Part shown: one piece after another, positions 4,876-9,636 of the stretch
How positions within the stretch are numbered: position 1 is the stretch's first letter
Layout of the letters: every line of letters begins with the position of its first letter
From: Chloroflexota bacterium
GTDB lineage: Bacteria > Chloroflexota > Limnocylindria > Limnocylindrales > CSP1-4
DNA length: 9,636 nt
Assembly (NCBI GenBank): GCA_013696945.1
Contig: JACCXQ010000206.1
Span: 1 to 9,636 of the forward strand
Direction of reading: 5' to 3'
Notes under the pieces: model-generated
Database searches by the model: none
What the model was told of the DNA's origin: nothing
Seen by the model: the letters and a program-made list of their open reading frames with translations, nothing else
Made by a program: the position numbers and the translations under genes

Positions 4876-6378
4876 TCAGTAGTCCGAACACCCGTTCGCC
4901 TCGTGGACGGCGGTCGTGGTGTGCGTGACCGCGCGCAGCGCGTCAACGCGGCCCTTGCCGTAGCACTTGTCGTAGCCCGAGATACCGATGTCGATGCTCG
5001 TGTTCTTGAGCCGGCGATCGACGCTGCCGACGGGCATCTTCATGTCGCCGTCATCACCCATGACCCCGAAACGGCTGACGATGAGCGCGGCCACGCCGGC
5101 GGCGTGAGGTGACGCCATCGACGTGCCCTGGAAGCAGCCGTAACTGTTGCCGGGCAGCGTGGATAGGATCTGATCTGCGCACGTCGATCCGTCGCCGCCC
5201 GGTGCCGAGACGTCGGCCTTGCCAGGCCCGGCTCCGTAGCTCGAGTACTCGGACTTGGTGCCGTCCGGGCCGAGCGCGACGACCGCCGTCACGCCCTTGA
5301 CCTCGGTCGGCATCTGGTCGCAGTCCTCATCGGTCGCGCCGGCCTGGAGGTCTTCGGGATGGTTAAGGTCGAGATCGTTGTTGCCCATCGCGGCGACCGG
5401 AGCGACGCCGCGGAACCGGGCGTACTCGATCTGCCGCTCGATGGCGAGCCGCCACGCCCTCTGGTCGGGGTCGCTGAGGCACTTGAACTGGGTCGAGTTG
5501 GCGGGCGGGTCGTCGTCGGCGAAGAAGCTCATGTTGATGACTTCGAGGCGGGCCTCGCCGGCGTAGTGGATGCCCTGGATGACGGAGTCAGCGAAGCAGT
5601 AGCCGCTCGTCTCGCAGACCTTGACCGGGACGAGCGTCACGCCGGGTGCGACCCCGACGATCCCGAACCCATTGATCTGGGCCGCGATCGTGCCGGCGAC
5701 ATGCGTTCCGTGGAATCCCGCGTCGGTGAGCGGATCGGGGCTTGAGGTGACGAACGAGCGCGCGAGCGTCGTGTCGACGTTGCTCGTGGTGCCCACGCGG
5801 AAGTCGGCGTGGGTCGAGTCGACACCGGTGTCCAGGACACCGACCTGGACCTTGCGCCGCCCATCCTCGATGGCCTGGGCCCTGCGAGTCCGGATCATCC
5901 GCATGTCCCACTGCTGGCTGACGAGCGGGTCGGTCGCCCCATCACCCTCGCCGGCGGCCGGCCCGAGCACGGTCAGGTCGCCCCGGGCGATCGCCTCCTG
6001 CATCGATGGAACACCCTTCCAGGCGAAGCTGCGCCCGACTGCGTCGACCAGGGCATAGGATCCGACATGGGACGCGAACGCCTGGTTCGCGGCATCGACG
6101 ATCATCACGCCGGTGTCCCGACTCAGATCGGCGACGATCGTGCCGCCGGAATCGCGGACGATGTCGAGGGCGTACTGGTGGTTCAGCGCGTAGTTCCCGC
6201 CGAGGGCATACGAGCCGTCGAGGGCGTAGGTCCCGCCGAAGACGACCAGATATCGCTCGACGGCTGATGGGGTGGCACCTGCGCCGAGGGGCAACGTCAA
6301 TGCTGCGACGGCGGCGATGGCGAGGCTGGCGACGAGCACCTTCAGGCTGTGCCGGCGCGAAGACGATGGACGGGACAT
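4876..6378 (-). CDS. Secreted S8 family serine peptidase (subtilase) with a YAL-repeat propeptide region
   Basis: A 500-aa secreted subtilisin-like endopeptidase. Residues 1-36 are a signal peptide (basic RRHSLK, hydrophobic core VLVASLAIAAVAALTLPL, then GAGA). A prodomain-like region of about 38-150 begins ERYLVVFGG, reminiscent of I9 propeptides, and contains four hexapeptides starting YAL (51-74) and a fifth SYAL at 107-110. The catalytic domain runs from QQWDMRMI (about 155) to near 485. The triad is Asp183 (VLDTGVD), His223 (HGTHVAG) and Ser420 (GTSMASPH); Asn333 (AAMGNN) is the oxyanion-hole residue. Several Cys residues (255, 261, 300, 353, 400, 415, 472, 497) fit disulfides outside the cell. 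ATG 6378 is chosen for AGGAGGAGG at 6388-6396; GTG 6411 would fall within an operator-like palindrome. A separate promoter lies just upstream. It is the last gene of the minus-strand protease group. Confidence 0.93.
   Translation of the reverse strand: MSRPSSSRRHSLKVLVASLAIAAVAALTLPLGAGATPSAVERYLVVFGGTYALDGSYALGGNYALNHQYALDIVRDSGGTIVADLSRDTGVMIVDAANQAFASHVGSYALVDAVGRSFAWKGVPSMQEAIARGDLTVLGPAAGEGDGATDPLVSQQWDMRMIRTRRAQAIEDGRRKVQVGVLDTGVDSTHADFRVGTTSNVDTTLARSFVTSSPDPLTDAGFHGTHVAGTIAAQINGFGIVGVAPGVTLVPVKVCETSGYCFADSVIQGIHYAGEARLEVINMSFFADDDPPANSTQFKCLSDPDQRAWRLAIERQIEYARFRGVAPVAAMGNNDLDLNHPEDLQAGATDEDCDQMPTEVKGVTAVVALGPDGTKSEYSSYGAGPGKADVSAPGGDGSTCADQILSTLPGNSYGCFQGTSMASPHAAGVAALIVSRFGVMGDDGDMKMPVGSVDRRLKNTSIDIGISGYDKCYGKGRVDALRAVTHTTTAVHEANGCSDY
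6157..6228 (-). repeat. Four tandem YAL hexapeptide repeats in the subtilase propeptide region
   Basis: Residues 51-74 read YALDGS, YALGGN, YALNHQ, YALDIV: a strict six-residue (18-base) period with invariant Tyr-Ala-Leu. Codons differ between units (TAC/TAT, GCC/GCG, CTC/CTG), so the pattern is kept at the protein level and is not a recent DNA expansion. The preceding TYAL context and a later SYAL (107-110) may be related. Confidence 0.85.
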
Positions 6379-6387
6379 CGGGACGGG

Positions 6388-6396
6388 CCTCCTCCT
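6388..6396 (-). promoter_or_regulatory. Ribosome binding site of the 500-aa subtilase
   Basis: AGGAGGAGG on the minus strand lies nine bases before ATG 6378. It is the strongest ribosome site in the window and decides the start. Confidence 0.8.
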
Positions 6397-6401
6397 GCCT
6401 A

Positions 6402-6424
6402 TTGACACCACCGCATGTGGTATC
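6402..6424. promoter_or_regulatory. Operator-like site 1 (palindrome)
   Basis: Bases 6404-6424 form a hyphenated palindrome: GACACCAC, spacer CGCAT, GTGGTATC, with seven of eight arm positions paired. It lies between the predicted start site (about 6427) and the ribosome site of the minus-strand subtilase, where a bound repressor would block transcription. It shares TTGACACC-N7-GTGGT with site 2 in inverted orientation. Confidence 0.5.
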
Positions 6425-6432
6425 AGGAGCAG

Positions 6433-6460
6433 GTTAGAGCACCACGAAACGGGGTGTCAA
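6433..6460 (-). promoter_or_regulatory. Predicted sigma-70-type promoter of the 500-aa subtilase
   Basis: On the minus strand a perfect -35 box, TTGACA (6460-6455), is followed after 16 bases by TCTAAC (6438-6433), four of six matches to the -10 consensus. Transcription would begin near 6427, leaving a leader of about 50 bases. The protease could therefore be expressed independently of the larger upstream subtilase gene. Confidence 0.55.
6438..6460. promoter_or_regulatory. Operator-like site 2, overlapping the promoter
   Basis: On the minus strand, TTGACACC-N7-GTGGT runs from 6460 to 6441. It matches 14 of 20 positions of site 1, with all conserved bases in the outer parts. The centres of the two sites are about 34 bases apart. 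The motif begins with the -35 box and fills the promoter spacer. Confidence 0.45.
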
Positions 6461-6507
6461 GTCCGGAGTTTGGGACTGTGGACGGCCGGGGCCACTTGGA
6501 GCGAGAC

Positions 6508-9309
6508 CTAGGGCAGTCCGACCTCGTCCATCGTGAGCACGAACTTCCCGAAGTCGCCGTTGATCGCGTCGGGCGTCCCGATCTTCGCCCGGTTCACGAC
6601 GATGTAGTAGCGCTTCTTCGTGGGCTCTTCCAGTGTGAGCACGCCGGGATCCTCCGCGGTGGTCGGGCCGCGCGCGTCGTTGGCGGTCGTGTCGGTCACC
6701 CCCGCGCCGCCCGGTAGGAACGGGTGCGTGGATGCGATGAGGTTGAAGCCGGCGTTGTACAGGTAGAGGTCGTAGGTCTCATCGTCGTCGTCGGTTCGCG
6801 CGTCGTAGACCTCGAAGCGCACTTTGGCGAGGCCGGGCGGGAGATCCACTGGGTAGATCAGCCAGTCGGCCGCTGCACCCTGGGCAGCCCCGACGACCGA
6901 CGGCCAGACGGTGTTGCCCTTGGCGAACACGTCCTGTGCCGAGATGATGCGCGCCCGCGGTCCGGCGGGGTTGCCAGCGACCGGCTTCGGATCGTGGAGA
7001 GGCACTGTCGCCACGATCGGGATGCGCAGCTCCTGGCCGTTCGTCAGATGGACGAGCACGGCACCGCTGTAGATGCCCGCTGCGGTGCCCTTGGGGACGA
7101 GCACCGACATGCGCACCGTCCTGCTCCCACCGGCCGGGATGGCGGTCGGCCCTGGAAGGTCGATGACCCAGGCGTTCCCGCCGGTCGTGGGGATGGCCGA
7201 GCTGCCATCGCTGGGCTGGCTGGTGACGAACTCGAAAGTCGCGCTCGTGGCCGGTGCGCCGGGCGCGTTGCGGAGCACCCAGGGATCGCTCTCCGGGTCG
7301 CCGGGCGTGATCGCGCCGAGCATCCACGAGGCCTGGAACTCGCGGTTCCCGGGGACCGTGGCGGCGCCGGCATGATGCGCCCCGCGGTAGATGACGACAC
7401 CGTCTCGGAGCGCATCGAGGGCAGCGGCTGGCTGGATCTTGCCGGCGCCCTCGCTGAGCGGCCCGACGAACGGGTCATCGGCGTCGTTGCGCGCCCCCTG
7501 GAGGACGAGCGAGCCGAGCAGCGAGCCGGTGATGATGTCGGCGAAGCTGCACAACAGCGGGATGATGGGGTCCGGTGTCGGCGGACAGTCGGCCAGATCG
7601 GTGATCGTGCCGTTGTCGGTAGTGAGGATCCAGCGAGAGTCGTAAAGCTCGGCGTGGGCAGTGTTCATCAGGGCCGCGCGGACGAGCGCATACGTCTGCG
7701 CCTTCACACCGCTGATGCCCGACGGGCCCTTCGGCAGCTTCCCGTAGCGGTCGACGTAGCCGTCGAGCAGCAGCGCGGCGGCGCCTGCTGTCGCCGGCGA
7801 GGCCATGGACGTTCCGGTGGCCGTGGCGTAGCGCGGATCGTCGCGCGTGTTGACGTTGAGGTCGTTCGCGTCGATGAGGAGACCCTGGGACGACTGAGTC
7901 GACACGATGTTGTAGCCGGGCGCCACCAGGTCGGGCTTGAGGTAGCGCCCCTCGATCTGACCCCGCGACGAGAATGGTGAAAGCGAAGGGGGTTGCGTGC
8001 CGGGTGAGCCCTCGGGGCAGGTGTCGGTGTCATCGGGGGGCGGCTCGGGCGGGTTCATGTAGCCCGCGCAGGTGTCGCCCGATGCTGTCTCGTCGTGGTT
8101 GAGGTCCCAGTCCTTCGGCGTCGCGCCCACGGTCAGCGCCTGGGCGGCGCTGCCCGGAGTCTCGAGGACACTGCCCATGTACGGCCCGCTGTTCCCGGCC
8201 GCGCTGACGAAGAGCGTCCCGTAGCGCGCCGCGAGCCGGTCCACGAAGAAGCTGACCATGTCGATGTCGTGGCCGGTGTTGAGCCGGAGCGGGCGCGACT
8301 CGGAGCCGAGGCTGGTGTTGATGATGTGCGCCCCGACCGGCGGGCAGGCGACCGACCCCTCGCTCGAACCCTCCGGCATGGCGGCCCATTCGATCGCGGC
8401 GATGAGGTCGCTGTTGATGCCGGCGCCGGCATCGGTGAGCACCTTGGCCACGGCCAGCTCGGCGTCCGGCGCGATGCCCAGGTACTTCCCGTCGTCATCG
8501 GGCGTGGTCGGGTTTCCTTCTCCCGTGCCTGCCGCGATTCCTGCCACGTGGGTGCCGTGGCCGTGTGCGTCGAAGCCACCAGTACCCGGCGGCGTACAAC
8601 CGCCGTTGAAGTTGCGGACCCGGTCAGGGTGGGCCTTGAGCGGTGGGGGCAGCTCCGGGCCGTCAGGCGTCGGGTTGCCCCAATGCCGGAAGTCGAGGTC
8701 GTCGAGATCCTGATGCGACAGGTCCATCCCGGTATCGAGGATGGCGATCCTGATTCCCTCCCCGGTCGCGCCGTCGTCCCACAGCGTGGGTGCGTCCAGG
8801 TCGATCGGGGTCCCGTTCGGCGGCGTGCTCTGGTCGATCTCCTGCTCATGATCTAGTGCGACAACGACCTCGACCGGGATCATCCACTCGACCCATGGAA
8901 GCGCGGCGATCGAGAGCACCTCGGCCGGCGACGCAGCGATGGCCACGACGGGCGCCGTCTGATAGGTACGCAGGACGCGCGCGCCAAGGTCGCGCAGCAC
9001 GCGACGGTGCGCGGCGTCGTTCGGCTGCGTCAGGAGGGCGAAGACCGGCAGCTCGCCTGGCTGGTAGCCACGCACGAGATCGGGGATGCGCTCGTCAAGT
9101 CGCGATGGATCGGCCACCAGGTCGGCCAGCCCGTTGCGCAGCTTGTCGGTCGCAGTCGCTGCGGCAGCATCGACGGTCCCGGGCGCCGGGGTCCGCGCTG
9201 GCGCCGCCAGCACCGAGGTCCCGGCGACGAGGAGCAGGAGCGCCGCCGCGGCCGCCGCCATTCGAAGGCGCAAGCCGATGCAAACGCTACCGATGATGCG
9301 TGGGTCCAT
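6508..9309 (-). CDS. Large secreted S8 family serine peptidase with C-terminal beta domains
   Basis: A 933-aa secreted subtilase. The signal peptide covers residues 1-36 (Arg14/Arg16, then MAAAAAALLLLVAGTSVLAA). Residues about 80-150 (LPVFALLTQPNDAAHRRVLRDLGARVLRTY) look like an inhibitory prodomain. The catalytic domain (about 175-640) has Asp192 (AILDTGMD), His251 (HGTHVAG), Asn373 (AAGNSG) and Ser501 (GTSMASP), with KPDLVAPG (458-465) as in large subtilases. A Pro/Asp-rich insertion with Cys414 and Cys431 sits at 405-445. Beyond it, residues about 690-772 resemble an Ig/Fn3-like domain (GSRTVRMSVLVPKGTAAGIYSGAV), and about 785-930 a jelly-roll pre-peptidase C-terminal-like domain (ADWLIYPVDLPPG, YDLYLYN). 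ATG 9309 is supported by AAGGAG at 9314-9319 (4-base spacer) and a GGGGGAGA just upstream. It lies 25 bases after the regulator gene, so co-transcription is likely, and 129 bases before the second subtilase. Confidence 0.93.
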   Translation of the reverse strand: MDPRIIGSVCIGLRLRMAAAAAALLLLVAGTSVLAAPARTPAPGTVDAAAATATDKLRNGLADLVADPSRLDERIPDLVRGYQPGELPVFALLTQPNDAAHRRVLRDLGARVLRTYQTAPVVAIAASPAEVLSIAALPWVEWMIPVEVVVALDHEQEIDQSTPPNGTPIDLDAPTLWDDGATGEGIRIAILDTGMDLSHQDLDDLDFRHWGNPTPDGPELPPPLKAHPDRVRNFNGGCTPPGTGGFDAHGHGTHVAGIAAGTGEGNPTTPDDDGKYLGIAPDAELAVAKVLTDAGAGINSDLIAAIEWAAMPEGSSEGSVACPPVGAHIINTSLGSESRPLRLNTGHDIDMVSFFVDRLAARYGTLFVSAAGNSGPYMGSVLETPGSAAQALTVGATPKDWDLNHDETASGDTCAGYMNPPEPPPDDTDTCPEGSPGTQPPSLSPFSSRGQIEGRYLKPDLVAPGYNIVSTQSSQGLLIDANDLNVNTRDDPRYATATGTSMASPATAGAAALLLDGYVDRYGKLPKGPSGISGVKAQTYALVRAALMNTAHAELYDSRWILTTDNGTITDLADCPPTPDPIIPLLCSFADIITGSLLGSLVLQGARNDADDPFVGPLSEGAGKIQPAAALDALRDGVVIYRGAHHAGAATVPGNREFQASWMLGAITPGDPESDPWVLRNAPGAPATSATFEFVTSQPSDGSSAIPTTGGNAWVIDLPGPTAIPAGGSRTVRMSVLVPKGTAAGIYSGAVLVHLTNGQELRIPIVATVPLHDPKPVAGNPAGPRARIISAQDVFAKGNTVWPSVVGAAQGAAADWLIYPVDLPPGLAKVRFEVYDARTDDDDETYDLYLYNAGFNLIASTHPFLPGGAGVTDTTANDARGPTTAEDPGVLTLEEPTKKRYYIVVNRAKIGTPDAINGDFGKFVLTMDEVGLP

Positions 9310-9334
9310 GCCGCTCCTTCTCCCCCAGGCCCGT

Positions 9335-9636
9335 TCAGGCCGGCTGTGCCAGTCGCTCGACGAGCCGTTCCTCTGCCTGGTCGTACGTGAGGCCGCTCGA
9401 CCAGACCGCGTCGAACGACAGTTTGAGGGTCTTGGCAAGCGAAGGGTGTTCGACGACCACGATCGTCAGGTCGGCGCTGCCCGCCACGGGGTCCTCCATC
9501 CCGAACATGACGATCGTCTCGTCGATGATGACCAGCTTCAAGGGAAGATGCGGCACGAACCGCGCCTCCTCGCCGGCCTCGACAAAGGCGCGCACGCCGG
9601 CCACGAACGCCGGATCGTCGAACGCCGAGAACTCAT
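9335..9636 (-). CDS. C-terminal part of a probable TrmB-like transcriptional regulator
   Basis: About the last 99 residues are in the window, ending at TGA 9335-9337; the frame stays open across 9604 to the window edge. The segment EEARFVPHLPLKLVIIDETIVMFGMEDP, followed by DLTIVVVEHPSLAKTLKLSFDAVWSSG, resembles the C-terminal effector region of TrmB-family winged-helix regulators. There a phospholipase-D-like fold ends in a strand (KLVIIDD), an acidic Pro turn, and a helix that closes on the last Trp. The DNA-binding domain would lie upstream, outside the window. The gene ends 25 bases before the large subtilase, so it may control that operon and perhaps the second protease through the paired sites at 6402-6460; this is inference. 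The chain ends with a short Glu/Arg-rich helix instead of a LuxR-type HTH. Confidence 0.6.
   Translation of the reverse strand, partial: EFSAFDDPAFVAGVRAFVEAGEEARFVPHLPLKLVIIDETIVMFGMEDPVAGSADLTIVVVEHPSLAKTLKLSFDAVWSSGLTYDQAEERLVERLAQPA

Noticed and set aside
6402..6407. TTGACA on the plus strand as a -35 box
   Set aside because: No -10-like sequence lies 15-19 bases downstream and no plus-strand gene follows. It is better read as part of operator-like site 1.
6724..7980. Plus-strand open frame of 418 codons antisense to the large subtilase
   Set aside because: The opposite strand encodes recognisable subtilase and C-terminal domain sequence with intact catalytic residues. The antisense frame has no domain and a composition mirrored from the real gene.

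Overview
The window is very GC-rich bacterial DNA with compact genes on both strands, many GC-ending codons and several GTG/TTG starts. It resembles a high-GC soil or freshwater lineage such as Chloroflexota (Limnocylindria-like) or Actinomycetota. No rRNA, tRNA, CRISPR array, insertion sequence or phage gene is visible, so the phylum is an inference from gene content and composition only.

Region 1 (1-1646, plus strand) is a tight uricolysis operon. It holds the last 44 codons of 5-hydroxyisourate hydrolase, then OHCU decarboxylase (uraD), then urate oxidase (uox). Together these convert urate through 5-hydroxyisourate and OHCU to S-allantoin. uox probably starts at a TTG that overlaps the uraD stop codon. 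Facing it, with stop codons touching (TGA|TCA), is a minus-strand MocA-like nucleotidyltransferase (1647-2264). This family usually matures the molybdenum cofactor of xanthine/CO dehydrogenases, so it fits upstream purine oxidation. Just upstream of it on the same strand is a small, apparently exported protein whose reading frame is broken by one base (2299-2698).

Region 2 (2699-4875) begins with a gene-free stretch of about 390 bases carrying an inverted repeat and two short tandem repeats. A minus-strand lipoprotein of unknown function (3085-3780) follows. Divergent from it is a plus-strand cysteine-rich protein with two C-terminal zinc ribbons (3999-4682). Three consecutive hairpins fill the convergent gap after it.

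Region 3 (4876-9636, minus strand) is a secreted-protease locus. In transcription order it holds the C-terminal part of a probable TrmB-like regulator, a 933-residue S8 subtilase with C-terminal beta domains, and a second, 500-residue S8 subtilase. The second protease has its own likely promoter, overlapped by two inverted copies of a TTGACACC-N7-GTGGT motif, and its propeptide region carries four hexapeptide repeats beginning YAL. Both proteases retain the Asp-His-Ser triad and the oxyanion-hole Asn. The most noteworthy features are the paired operator-like sites, the YAL repeat, the uncharacterised zinc-ribbon protein and the broken exported protein. I see no clear evidence of a wholly new defence or mobile system.
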